From Saprospiraceae bacterium (GTDB taxonomy: Bacteria; Bacteroidota; Bacteroidia; Chitinophagales; Saprospiraceae), in the NCBI GenBank assembly GCA_027488135.1, contig JAIYCH010000085.1, positions 1 through 64,000 of the forward strand: a DNA stretch of 64,000 bases, written 5' to 3'. This document shows positions 17,988 to 26,063 of the stretch, piece by piece (within the stretch, counting starts at the first letter, position 1; the number at the start of each line of letters is the position of its first letter). Both the position numbers and the translations under genes were made by a program. A model generated the notes under the pieces. It was not told the origin of the DNA. It worked only from the letters and a program-made list of their open reading frames with translations, and did not search any database.

Positions 17988-19165
17988 AAAGCGAGCCCAT
18001 CATTTTGCCCGCCTCCAGAATGGGGCAAGTAGAGGAATACTACTTTTCGAGAAAGTTAAAGGAAATTGCCTCTTTGCGTGCCGAGGGTAAAAAAGTTATC
18101 AATCTGGGCATTGGAAGCCCCGACCAGGCGCCCGATGAAGAAGTTATTCAAACTTTAATCAGAGAAAGTAGTAAAAAAGAGGTACATGGTTATCAATCTT
18201 ATTTAGGTTTACCAGAATTACGGCAGGCTTTTTCTTTATGGTATAAAAATTATTTTAAGGTTGATCTTAATCCCAATACTGAAATTTTACCGCTGATTGG
18301 TTCCAAAGAGGGGATTATGCATATTTCCATGACTTATCTCGAGGCGGGTGATGAAGTTCTTGTGCCTAATCCTGGATACCCCGCTTATTCCGCAGTAGCT
18401 CAGTTGACGGGGGCAACCCTGCGTTATTATGCCTTAGAGGAGTCGAAAAACTGGCAGGCAGACCTTGATCTTCTGGCAAAAACCGACCTTTCAAAGGTCA
18501 AGTTGATGTGGCTTAATTATCCTAATATGCCTACGGGTGCTCCTGCGGATATGGCTTATTTTACAGCGCTGGTTGAATTTGCCAAACAATACCATATATT
18601 ATTGGTGAATGATAATCCATATACTTTTGTGCTAAATCCTGAAAAACATAGCCTGTTATCTGTTCCCGGTGCCATGGATGTTGCCTTGGAGTTAAATTCT
18701 TTAAGTAAAGCACACAATCTGGCAGGATGGAGAATAGGTATGTTAGCGGGTAGGGGAGATTATTTAGCTGAAATATTACGATTTAAAAGTAATATGGATT
18801 CAGGTATGTTTTATGGGGTTCAAAAAGCTGCTATCACCGCGCTGGAACTATCCGATGCGTGGTATGAAAATCTGAATAAAGTTTATCTTGAAAGAAGGAG
18901 GGTGGCTGAAAAGGTGATGGATTTATTGGGCTGTGTTTATGCAAAGAACCAGGTAGGCATGTTTTTATGGGCAAAAATTCCGGATACGTTTGATAATGCC
19001 TATCAATTGGCCGATAGACTATTATATGATACCAATTTATTCATTACCCCTGGAGGTATTTTTGGTAGTGGGGGGGATAAGTATCTTAGAATTTCTCTTT
19101 GCAGTCCTGTAACTGATTTTGAAGAGGCTTTGGAAAGAATTCATTCATCTGAACTAAAAGTTTAA
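17984..19165 (+). CDS. PLP aminotransferase (class I/II), probable aromatic aminotransferase
   Basis: This 393-residue fold-type I aminotransferase has NLGIGSPDQAPD near the N-terminus, PNPGYPAY, NYPNMPTGAP, the Schiff-base lysine in NSLSKAHNLAGWR (about residue 242) and a C-terminal LRISLC. By sequence it resembles LL-diaminopimelate/aspartate aminotransferases, but its position between pheA and tyrA strongly suggests it transfers the amino group to phenylpyruvate and 4-hydroxyphenylpyruvate, or to prephenate. It overlaps pheA by 4 nt and precedes tyrA by 2 nt. Confidence 0.88.
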   Translation: MKSEPIILPASRMGQVEEYYFSRKLKEIASLRAEGKKVINLGIGSPDQAPDEEVIQTLIRESSKKEVHGYQSYLGLPELRQAFSLWYKNYFKVDLNPNTEILPLIGSKEGIMHISMTYLEAGDEVLVPNPGYPAYSAVAQLTGATLRYYALEESKNWQADLDLLAKTDLSKVKLMWLNYPNMPTGAPADMAYFTALVEFAKQYHILLVNDNPYTFVLNPEKHSLLSVPGAMDVALELNSLSKAHNLAGWRIGMLAGRGDYLAEILRFKSNMDSGMFYGVQKAAITALELSDAWYENLNKVYLERRRVAEKVMDLLGCVYAKNQVGMFLWAKIPDTFDNAYQLADRLLYDTNLFITPGGIFGSGGDKYLRISLCSPVTDFEEALERIHSSELKV

Positions 19166-19167
19166 TA

Positions 19168-20010
19168 ATGATTGTAGCCATTATTGGATTAGGCTTAATT
19201 GGTGGGTCCTTAGGAATTTCCCTTAAAAACAAAGCGGGAATAAATCATATATTAGGTATTGATAGTCATTCTGACAATGCAGTTAAAGCTTTAAAACTTG
19301 GCCTGGCGGATGAGATAGTGACCTTACCTGAAGCGATAAAAAGAGCCAATCTATTCATCGTTTCCACTCCAATGGATAGCATGGTAAAAATTATCCCCGA
19401 ACTACTTTCAAATATTTCCGATCATCAAATAGTAATGGACGTAGGTTCCACCAAAATGCAGTTATCTGAGGCGGTTCGCTGGCACCCGAGAAGGGATAGA
19501 TATGTGGCTGCTCACCCAATGGCGGGTACTGAATTTTCTGGTCCGGAGGCAGCTATTCCTAATTTGTTTGAAGGCAAATATACCGTCTTGTGCGATGTTG
19601 AGCTTAGTGCGCCCGATGCCCTCGAAACAGTTCGGAACATTTTTTCTACATTGAATATGAAAGTGTTAGAATTGGATTCAAAATCGCATGATGTTCATAC
19701 CGCTTATGTTTCGCACATTTCGCATATCAGCTCATTTGCCTTAGCCTTAACGGTGTTGGCAAAGGAAAAAGATGAAAATAGAATATTTGAATTAGCTGGT
19801 TCAGGATTTAGTAGTACGGTTCGTCTGGCCAAATCTTCTCCTGATACCTGGATACCCATTTTCAAACAGAACAGGGACAATGTTCTCGATGTTTTGGATG
19901 AACACATTAACCAATTATCGCAATTTCGAAGTTTACTTATAAAAAACGATTTTGATACATTTCACACACTCATCGAGGAAGCGAATGCTATAAAACGCAT
20001 TATTTCCTGA
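19168..20010 (+). CDS. tyrA: Prephenate dehydrogenase
   Basis: TyrA oxidatively decarboxylates prephenate to 4-hydroxyphenylpyruvate for tyrosine synthesis. The 280-residue protein has the NAD(P) motif GLGLIGGSLG at residues 7-16, an acidic end of beta-2 (GIDSHSDNA) suggesting NAD preference, the AAHPMAGTEFSGPEAA substrate loop, and the helical domain motif HDVHTAYVSHISHISSFALA. No ACT or chorismate mutase domain is fused. Two nt separate it from the aminotransferase gene. Confidence 0.95.
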   Translation: MIVAIIGLGLIGGSLGISLKNKAGINHILGIDSHSDNAVKALKLGLADEIVTLPEAIKRANLFIVSTPMDSMVKIIPELLSNISDHQIVMDVGSTKMQLSEAVRWHPRRDRYVAAHPMAGTEFSGPEAAIPNLFEGKYTVLCDVELSAPDALETVRNIFSTLNMKVLELDSKSHDVHTAYVSHISHISSFALALTVLAKEKDENRIFELAGSGFSSTVRLAKSSPDTWIPIFKQNRDNVLDVLDEHINQLSQFRSLLIKNDFDTFHTLIEEANAIKRIIS

Positions 20011-20029
20011 CTAATTTAAAGGAATATTC

Positions 20030-21112
20030 ATGGAAATGACATTTAGCCCCGTTTTGGCACGTTCGGAAAAACGTCCAATTATTATTGCCGGCCCTTGTAG
20101 CGCTGAATCAGAAGAGCAAGTACTTCAGGCGGCGCGCGGTTTAGCTGCTCTCGGTAAAGTGGATCTTTTTAGAGCAGGCATCTGGAAACCAAGAACTCGT
20201 CCCGGTGAATTTGAAGGGGTAGGTTCCATTGGTTTACCCTGGCTTAAAAAGGTGAAAGCTGAAACGGGGTTGCCCGTTACAACGGAAGTGGCCAATACCC
20301 AGCATGTTTTTGAAGCCCTTAAAGCTGGCGTCGATGTGCTTTGGATAGGTGCCCGTACTACGGTAAATCCTTTCTCTGTGCAGGAAGTGGCCGATGCCTT
20401 GAAAGGAGTGGATATTCCTGTGTTAATTAAAAATCCGGTGAATCCCGATTTGAAATTATGGATCGGTGCTATCGAACGGGTGTACAATGCAGGTATCAGA
20501 AGAATTGCCGCTATACAAAGGGGATTCTCTCATCATGGTGAATCAAACTATAGAAATATTCCTCGCTGGCAAATTGCCATTGAATTGAAAAGATTATTTC
20601 CCGATTTAGAAATTATTGTGGATAATAGCCATATTTGTGGACGCAGAGATACTTTATTGGCGGTGGCTCAAAAGGGATTTGACCTTAATTTTGATGGCCT
20701 TATGACCGAAGTTCATCCTCGTCCCGATGAGGCTTGGAGTGACGCTGCTCAGCAAATTACCCCAGAAGTTTACGGCGCAGAGCTTTATAATAAATTAAAA
20801 TTTAGACTCGCTACCACCGATAATCAGGAATTTCACAATAATATTGATCATTTAAGACATGAAATTGATGAGATTGACGATGAATTAATGAATCTATATG
20901 CCCGAAGAATGAAATTGGCAGAGGGTATTGGTAAATTTAAGAAAGACAATAACATCGCCATTCTTCAAACAAATCGGTGGAACGAAATTTTGGAAAGAGG
21001 TCTTGCCTTAGGTACTAAAAAAGGTTTGAGCGAAGAGTTTGTTGAAACAACCCTAAAAGCTATCCACCAGGAATCGATAAATCACCAGGAAAAGGTGATG
21101 CAAGGAAATTAA
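20030..21112 (+). CDS. Bifunctional DAHP synthase / chorismate mutase
   Basis: The N-terminal 265 residues are a type I-beta (KDO8P-synthase-like) DAHP synthase, which joins phosphoenolpyruvate and erythrose 4-phosphate as the first shikimate step: GPCSAESEEQV (20-30), FRAGIWKPRTRPGEFEG, and DNSHICGRRD. The C-terminal 90 residues are an AroQ-type chorismate mutase (HEIDEIDDELMNLYARRMKL, then a KFKKDNNIAILQTNRWNEIL segment). The fusion couples the entry and branch-point reactions and is common in Bacteroidota. It is the last gene of the attenuated operon; a hairpin follows at 21121-21158. Confidence 0.96.
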   Translation: MEMTFSPVLARSEKRPIIIAGPCSAESEEQVLQAARGLAALGKVDLFRAGIWKPRTRPGEFEGVGSIGLPWLKKVKAETGLPVTTEVANTQHVFEALKAGVDVLWIGARTTVNPFSVQEVADALKGVDIPVLIKNPVNPDLKLWIGAIERVYNAGIRRIAAIQRGFSHHGESNYRNIPRWQIAIELKRLFPDLEIIVDNSHICGRRDTLLAVAQKGFDLNFDGLMTEVHPRPDEAWSDAAQQITPEVYGAELYNKLKFRLATTDNQEFHNNIDHLRHEIDEIDDELMNLYARRMKLAEGIGKFKKDNNIAILQTNRWNEILERGLALGTKKGLSEEFVETTLKAIHQESINHQEKVMQGN

Positions 21113-21120
21113 GCATTTAA

Positions 21121-21158
21121 AAATCAAGGGAGCTATCTAAAAGGTAGCCTCTTGATTT
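21121..21158 (+). terminator. Terminator of the Phe/Tyr operon
   Basis: Arms 21121-21137 and 21143-21158 pair almost completely (AAATCAAG with CTTGATTT, then a bulge and AGCTATC with GGTAGC) around a short A-rich loop. The hairpin begins 8 nt after the stop codon; the T-run is short. Confidence 0.75.
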
Positions 21159-21191
21159 ATGTAATTATATAAATAGATTTTATAGAATTTT

Positions 21192-21229
21192 GAATCACAG
21201 ATTTTTAGTATTACAAAATTTCACGGATA
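21192..21229. repeat. Relic of an interspersed CACAGATT...TTTCACGGAT repeat
   Basis: The text GAATCACAGATTTTTAG followed by ACAAAATTTCACGGATAA resembles a decayed copy of a short intergenic repeat (AATCACAGATTACACGGATT type) that I recall from many Bacteroidota genomes. There is one copy in this window, so assignment rests on memory. Confidence 0.4.
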
Positions 21230-21249
21230 ATAGTATTCAATTATTTTAG

Positions 21250-21270
21250 GCGCGAATGGCATTCGCCCTC
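21250..21270. repeat. GGCGCGAATGGCATTCGCCC palindromic repeat, copy 1
   Basis: GCGAATG pairs with CATTCGC around a single base (21253-21267). The sequence resembles copy 2 at 21407-21426 (shared GGGCG-type ends, an ATTCGCCC right half and a following run of C). Confidence 0.55.
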
Positions 21271-21406
21271 CCATGATACAGATGCATTTTCCTATTACAG
21301 AACAAGTTATTCGTTATTTATTTTACAGGCGCTATCGTGAGTAATTTAAATGGATATTTTTGGGAAATGGGTGAATGGAATAAAAAAATGGTGACTGGTT
21401 AAAAAA

Positions 21407-21433
21407 GGGCGTATGCAATTCGCCCCTACATAC
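21407..21433. repeat. GGGCGTATGCAATTCGCCCC palindromic repeat, copy 2
   Basis: GGGCG (21407-21411) pairs with CGCCC (21421-21425) with one mismatch inside. The motif followed by CCTACATACG is of the GGGCGAATnCAATTCGCCCCTACA kind that I recall as a small dispersed palindrome in Bacteroidota genomes. Confidence 0.55.
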
Positions 21434-21464
21434 GATTCAACTTCCAATTTTAGACAGCCTCCAT

Positions 21465-21947
21465 TTACAAAAGCTTTTTAGGCTTTATCATGGGCGTATG
21501 TGGAATACCATCCTCCAGATATTCTTCGCCAGCCTTATAAAAACCAAGAAATTCGTAGAATTTAATTAGATAGGATTGTGCCGATATTTTAATTTCAATG
21601 TTTCCATACAGGACTTCCATTTCTTCTATCGCTTTACTAACTACCTGCTTTCCAAGATTCTTTTGTCGAAAACCTGGGTCAACAACGACTCTTCCAATCG
21701 ACGCATATTCTGGGAAAACGATCCCCTTTGGAATAAGTCTTGAATAACCTATTAATTGTTCATCCCAACCGTAAAATAGTAAGTGCCAAGCATCTTTATC
21801 TACATCATCTGCATCTAAATAGGGACAGTTTTGTTCTACGATAAATACTTTTTGCCTCAATTTCATTATGTCATACAGTTGATTTAAACTTAAACCAGCA
21901 TAAGGAAGGCAATTGATTTTTATCTTTATGGGTAATTCGAGAGACAT
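21465..21947 (-). CDS. ElaA-like GNAT acetyltransferase
   Basis: This 160-residue protein is a GNAT-fold N-acetyltransferase of the ElaA family. Diagnostic stretches are LYDIMKLRQKVFIVEQNCPY (residues about 25-44), followed by DADDVDKDAWHL, then the acetyl-CoA loop IGRVVVDPGFRQKNLGKQVV and ISAQSYLIKFYEFLGF. The physiological substrate of ElaA proteins is not established. It is a single gene converging on the Phe/Tyr operon and divergent from rpe. Confidence 0.85.
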   Translation of the reverse strand: MSLELPIKIKINCLPYAGLSLNQLYDIMKLRQKVFIVEQNCPYLDADDVDKDAWHLLFYGWDEQLIGYSRLIPKGIVFPEYASIGRVVVDPGFRQKNLGKQVVSKAIEEMEVLYGNIEIKISAQSYLIKFYEFLGFYKAGEEYLEDGIPHTPMIKPKKLL

Positions 21948-22113
21948 TTAGGTTTATTTTTTTTAAAAATGCAATTATAAATTTAATGCTTTTTATTCAA
22001 ATGATTTGTAATTTATTTGTTATCAATGGTTATTTAGATGTTCCAAAAATCAACTCTCTTTATAATTCAAGGAATATAAAAGCATTTTGACAACAAATTC
22101 AATGCTTATTTTA

Positions 22114-22121
22114 TACTTTTG
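22114..22121 (+). promoter_or_regulatory. -7 promoter box of rpe
   Basis: TACTTTTG matches TAnnTTTG, 19 nt before the rpe start codon. The nearest upstream TTTG (22086-22089) is 24 nt away, longer than the 19-nt optimum. Confidence 0.45.
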
Positions 22122-22140
22122 TCCTAACTAATTAAATATA

Positions 22141-22821
22141 ATGAGGTCATTTTGTTTGTCGCCATCTTTACTTGCCGCTGATTTTAGCCAACTTCAGGAA
22201 GAAATTTTGTTTTTTGATAAAAGCCAGGCAGAATGGTTGCACCTGGATATTATGGACGGTCATTTTGTTCCCAATTTAAGTTTTGGATTCCCCGTTATAA
22301 CCTCATTGAGGCCACTAACAAAAAAGATATTTGATGTTCATTTAATGATTTCAAATCCAGACCAATACTTACATTTATTTCATCAGGCAGGTGCTGATAA
22401 AATCACCGTGCATTATGAAGCATGTCCTCATTTGGTAAGAACTCTTCAACAAATCAAAGAGTTAGGGGCTTCCCCAGCGGTGGCGGTAAATCCTCACACG
22501 CCGGTTTCTTTGCTAAAAGACGTATTTCCTTATGTAGAAATGGTATTAATTATGTCTGTAAATCCAGGTTTTGGAGGACAAAAATTTCTTCCACATACTA
22601 TAAATAGGGTGAGAGAGTTAAGAAATTTATTAGATATTTCCTATCCTGATGTTATCATACAAATAGATGGTGGGGTAGATTTGAACAATGCGGCACAGCT
22701 CATTGAAGCTGGCGCAGATAATTTAGTGGCAGGTACATCGGTATTTAAGGCTTTAAACAGAGAGGATACTGTCAATAAATTTTATGAAATAGCAAATAAT
22801 GTTAAAAACGGGCAATATTAA
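22141..22821 (+). CDS. rpe: Ribulose-phosphate 3-epimerase
   Basis: Rpe interconverts ribulose 5-phosphate and xylulose 5-phosphate in the pentose phosphate pathway. The 226-residue TIM barrel shows every family motif: SPSLLAADFSQLQEE (7-21), HLDIMDGHFVPNLSFG with the metal-binding His and Asp, DVHLMI, MSVNPGFGGQKFLP and IQIDGGVDLNNA. Its stop codon overlaps the start of the TonB receptor gene as TAATG, an unexpected pairing of a cytoplasmic enzyme with an outer-membrane protein. Confidence 0.97.
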   Translation: MRSFCLSPSLLAADFSQLQEEILFFDKSQAEWLHLDIMDGHFVPNLSFGFPVITSLRPLTKKIFDVHLMISNPDQYLHLFHQAGADKITVHYEACPHLVRTLQQIKELGASPAVAVNPHTPVSLLKDVFPYVEMVLIMSVNPGFGGQKFLPHTINRVRELRNLLDISYPDVIIQIDGGVDLNNAAQLIEAGADNLVAGTSVFKALNREDTVNKFYEIANNVKNGQY

Positions 22822-25370
22822 TGCTTAATAATATGCAGAAGTGGTTAATTATTGTTTTATCGGTTTTTTTGGTAAATATTGGTACAAGTATTGCTCAGTC
22901 GTCAATCAGTGCTAAAATTACAGGTACTGTAATAGATGGATTAACGGATTTACCTGTTGAGTTTGTAACCGTTTACCTCAAGGGCTCCTCCAATGCGGTG
23001 GAAACAGATGCTTCTGGACGCTATAATATTAACGTCCCGGCTCAAAAACCTTTTATTCTTGTTTTTACTCGTATTGGATATAAGGAAAGCGTTGTCAATG
23101 CAGATGCTATGCCCAACGGAAGTAGCAGGCAATTTGATATTACCCTGGCGCCCACTACTTCTGATATAGAAATTGAAATTCGAAGTTCGCGGATTCAGGA
23201 AGCAGGGATGGTAAGAGAAGGGGTAGAACAACTTCGTTTGTTACCTAGTACCTCCGGTAATCTGGAAAGTTTACTTCCTCATTTAGCGCTGGGTGCAAGC
23301 AGTGGAACAGGAGGAGAATTAAGTTCTCAATATAATGTGAGAGGAGGAAATTACGATGAAAATCTGGTCTATGTTAATGATTTTGAAATATATAGACCCC
23401 AGTTAATTCGTGCGGGACAACAAGAGGGGCTGAGTTTTCCAAATATTGATTTAGTAAGAGATTTATCGTTTTCATCAGGTGGGTTTGAAGCTCGGTACGG
23501 TGACAAACAATCGTCAGTATTAGATATAAAATATAAAAGACCGGAAGCATTCGGTGGCTCTTTTTCTGGAAGCTTTCTGGGGGCAACCGCTCATTTAGAG
23601 GGCAGTTTGCCCGCAGGAAAGAGTGATTTCAAAAAATGGCGCTATTTAGTTGGCACCAGATACAAAACAAATAAATACTTACTGGGCTCATTGGATGTAA
23701 AAGGCGAATACGTTCCAAATTTCACTGATTTGCAGGTTTATTTAACTTACGATCTTTCCAAGTCTCTCCAGGTGGGATTTTTGGGCAATTATAACAATTC
23801 AAGTTATGAATTCAGACCAACCACCCGAAGTACGGCTTTTGGTCTCATTAATTATGCCTTACAACTGTATAGTGTTTTTGAAGGAGAGGAAAAAAATGTT
23901 TTTACTACAGGAATGGGGGGAGTTTCTTTGACCTGGTTACCGGAAAACAGGAAAAATCCATTGTTTATGAAATGGTTGTTTTCCGGTTTTGGTTCATACG
24001 AAAAGGAAGCTTTTGATATATTGGGTAGCTACAGCTTACGTCAGATTGAATCGGATATTGGTAGTTCCCGATTTGGCGAAGTTTTAGAAGAGTTAGGTTC
24101 TGGCACCCAACATCAATATGTGCGCAATTTATTGCAAACCAGGGTAGCCAATATTGAGTATAAAGGAGGTTTAGAAATACAAATGGGGAAAGATGGTTCG
24201 ACGAATAATTTTTTGCAATGGAGTCTGAAATACCAGTTTGAGTCTATTTTTGATAGAATTAACGAATGGGAGAGGATTGATTCAGCGGGCTATTCACTAC
24301 CTTACAGTGCTGATGAACTCCAGCTTTCCCAGGTGTTAAAAACAGAAAATGAATTGAATTCGTCCAGGTTGAGTGGCTATTTTCAGGACACTTATACCTA
24401 CAGAAAAGCGGGGAAAAGAGAATTGAGATTATCCTTGGGATTAAGGGCAAATTACTGGACGATAAATAAGGAATTTTTATTTTCTCCCCGTGTTCAACTG
24501 CTCTATAAACCTTTAGGTATTAAAAGCGATATTTCCTGGAAATTAGCATTTGGTTATTATATGCAGCCCCCTTTTTACAGGGAGTTGAGAAGGCCGGATG
24601 GTCTCATGAATTTAGATCTTTTAGCTCAAAAGTCTTTTCATTATCTGGCAGGATTTTCTTATGATTTTTATTTGGGCAAGGATAATCCAACGAAATTTAA
24701 GTTGATTGCGGAAGGGTACTATAAAAATTTATGGGACCTGGTTTCTTACGAAGTTGAAAATGTTCGCATTCGGTATGCTGGTGAAAATAATGCCTCTGGA
24801 TATGTAACCGGTCTGGATGTCAGGCTAAATGGTGAATTTGTCAATGGAGCAGAATCTTGGATAAATCTCTCCTTTCTTAGAGCAAGAGAAAGACTTAATG
24901 GCATAGAGCATCTAGAACGAGAAGTAGGAAAGACCGAAGCAACGGTAGTGAAAGACGTTCCCAGACCATCGGATCAACTCGTTACTTTGGCGTTGTTTTT
25001 TCAGGATTACCTGCCTAAAAATGATAATTTTCGGGTTCACCTTAATTTTACCTTAGGAACGGGCTTACCTTATGGTCTTCAGGGAAATAACACCGTCTAT
25101 AGAAATACTTACCGACTAAATCCATACCATAGGGTAGATATAGGATTTTCATTTTTACTTTACGACAGAGAAAAAAAGTCGCTCATCAAACCTGACCACT
25201 GGCTTAGGTTTAGCAAAAAAACCTGGCTAAGTTTAGAGGTATTTAACTTACTTCAAGTTCAGAATCAAGCGGGCAATACCTGGATTAAAACGGTTTTTCT
25301 TCAACAGTATGCTATTCCCAACTACTTGACCAGCAGAAGGCTAAATCTTAGATTCCGTTGTGAGTTTTAA
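22821..25370 (+). CDS. TonB-dependent outer-membrane receptor
   Basis: This 849-residue protein has a signal peptide (IIVLSVFLVNIGTSIAQ), a carboxypeptidase-regulatory-like Ig domain (about 32-110; ITGTVIDGLTDLPVEFVTVYL), a TonB plug (about 120-240; SSQYNVRGGNYDENLVYVND) and a long beta-barrel ending in the outer-membrane-type aromatic terminus NLRFRCEF. It imports a large ligand energised by TonB; the ligand is unknown. It has no SusD partner nearby, which argues against a standard glycan-utilisation locus. The start overlaps the rpe stop codon. Confidence 0.9.
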   Translation: MLNNMQKWLIIVLSVFLVNIGTSIAQSSISAKITGTVIDGLTDLPVEFVTVYLKGSSNAVETDASGRYNINVPAQKPFILVFTRIGYKESVVNADAMPNGSSRQFDITLAPTTSDIEIEIRSSRIQEAGMVREGVEQLRLLPSTSGNLESLLPHLALGASSGTGGELSSQYNVRGGNYDENLVYVNDFEIYRPQLIRAGQQEGLSFPNIDLVRDLSFSSGGFEARYGDKQSSVLDIKYKRPEAFGGSFSGSFLGATAHLEGSLPAGKSDFKKWRYLVGTRYKTNKYLLGSLDVKGEYVPNFTDLQVYLTYDLSKSLQVGFLGNYNNSSYEFRPTTRSTAFGLINYALQLYSVFEGEEKNVFTTGMGGVSLTWLPENRKNPLFMKWLFSGFGSYEKEAFDILGSYSLRQIESDIGSSRFGEVLEELGSGTQHQYVRNLLQTRVANIEYKGGLEIQMGKDGSTNNFLQWSLKYQFESIFDRINEWERIDSAGYSLPYSADELQLSQVLKTENELNSSRLSGYFQDTYTYRKAGKRELRLSLGLRANYWTINKEFLFSPRVQLLYKPLGIKSDISWKLAFGYYMQPPFYRELRRPDGLMNLDLLAQKSFHYLAGFSYDFYLGKDNPTKFKLIAEGYYKNLWDLVSYEVENVRIRYAGENNASGYVTGLDVRLNGEFVNGAESWINLSFLRARERLNGIEHLEREVGKTEATVVKDVPRPSDQLVTLALFFQDYLPKNDNFRVHLNFTLGTGLPYGLQGNNTVYRNTYRLNPYHRVDIGFSFLLYDREKKSLIKPDHWLRFSKKTWLSLEVFNLLQVQNQAGNTWIKTVFLQQYAIPNYLTSRRLNLRFRCEF

Positions 25371-25422
25371 GGATGGATTTTTTTATTTTGGTTTATATAG
25401 TAGGAAATCCAGTAAAAAAGAT

Positions 25423-25430
25423 TACTTTTG
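25423..25430 (+). promoter_or_regulatory. -7 promoter box of rpsP
   Basis: TACTTTTG matches TAnnTTTG. Transcription starting about 7 nt downstream would leave a leader of about 63 nt before rpsP. Confidence 0.45.
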
Positions 25431-25439
25431 CGTTGTTAA

Positions 25440-25470
25440 AACCTACCCGGTTCCTTAGGGACGTAGGGTT
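25440..25470 (+). promoter_or_regulatory. Structured leader of rpsP, possible S16 autoregulatory element
   Basis: Outer stem 25440-25446 pairs with 25463-25470 (one bulged G at 25466) and inner stem 25450-25454 pairs with 25458-25462 around a TTA loop, leaving a CCG bulge. It sits in the short leader 30 nt before the rpsP GTG. Ribosomal-protein leaders of this kind often let the protein repress its own mRNA; that function is inferred. Confidence 0.5.
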
Positions 25471-25500
25471 GGCTGGCATTCACCACATAAATTTTGACAA

Positions 25501-25989
25501 GTGGCCGTAAAAATCAGACTTCAGCGTATGGGGAGAAAAAAATCTCCTTTTTACCACATCGTAATTGCAGATGCACGTGCTCCCCGTGATGGACGTTTCA
25601 TCGAAAGAATTGGAAGTTACAATCCAATGACAAAACCTGCAACCATTGATATTGACCGCGATAAAGCTTTCGAATGGTTAAACAATGGTGCACAACCTAC
25701 TGATACAGTTAATGCTATCTTAAGATTCAAAGGAGTTCTTTACAAGAAACACCTTATGAGAGGTGTTAAAAAAGGTGCTCTTACTTTAGAGCAGGCAGAC
25801 GAAAAGCACACTTCATGGGTTGAACAAAAAGAAGCAAAAATTGCGGACAGAGTGGCACATACCAAGAAAGAAATCAGTGATTTCCATGCTATGGTGTCAG
25901 GTGTTGCTGCGCCAAAAGTTTCTAAAAAAGTCGTAGTGGAGGAAACGCCTGCAGAAGAAACCAACGAGGAAACGCCTGCAGCTGAATAA
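25501..25989 (+). CDS. rpsP: 30S ribosomal protein bS16
   Basis: S16 is an early-assembling protein of the small subunit. The core (residues 1-85) is clear: [39 protein letters not shown]. The protein is 162 residues, about twice the E. coli length; the extra C-terminus is charged and ends in an acidic [16 protein letters not shown]-type tail, as in other Bacteroidota. The start is GTG. The usual partners rimM, trmD and rplS do not follow; a strong terminator does. Confidence 0.97.
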   Translation: MAVKIRLQRMGRKKSPFYHIVIADARAPRDGRFIERIGSYNPMTKPATIDIDRDKAFEWLNNGAQPTDTVNAILRFKGVLYKKHLMRGVKKGALTLEQADEKHTSWVEQKEAKIADRVAHTKKEISDFHAMVSGVAAPKVSKKVVVEETPAEETNEETPAAE

Positions 25990-26019
25990 AATTCTCCCTG
26001 AGGAAATTTAATATCTTTT

Positions 26020-26060
26020 AACCTGATAATGCTGAAAAATGCATTATCAGGTTTCCATTT
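26020..26060 (+). terminator. Terminator of rpsP
   Basis: A perfect stem pairs 26020-26032 (AACCTGATAATGC) with 26041-26053 around an 8-nt loop, followed by T-rich sequence. It ends just before the next start codon at 26064. Confidence 0.85.
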
Positions 26061-26063
26061 AAA

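Larger units (their letters stand above)
21113..21464. other. Intergenic stretch with degenerate repeat relics
   Basis: About 350 nt without a gene between the converging Phe/Tyr operon and the acetyltransferase. Besides the operon terminator it holds one relic of an ATCACAGATT...CACGGAT type repeat and two GGGCG...CGCCC palindromes, listed separately. Nothing else was recognised. Confidence 0.6.

Noticed and set aside
21465-22140. tRNA or small RNA gene in the ElaA-rpe region or elsewhere between genes
   Set aside because: No cloverleaf, GTTCAA-type T-loop or strong terminator pair was found in the intergenic stretches.
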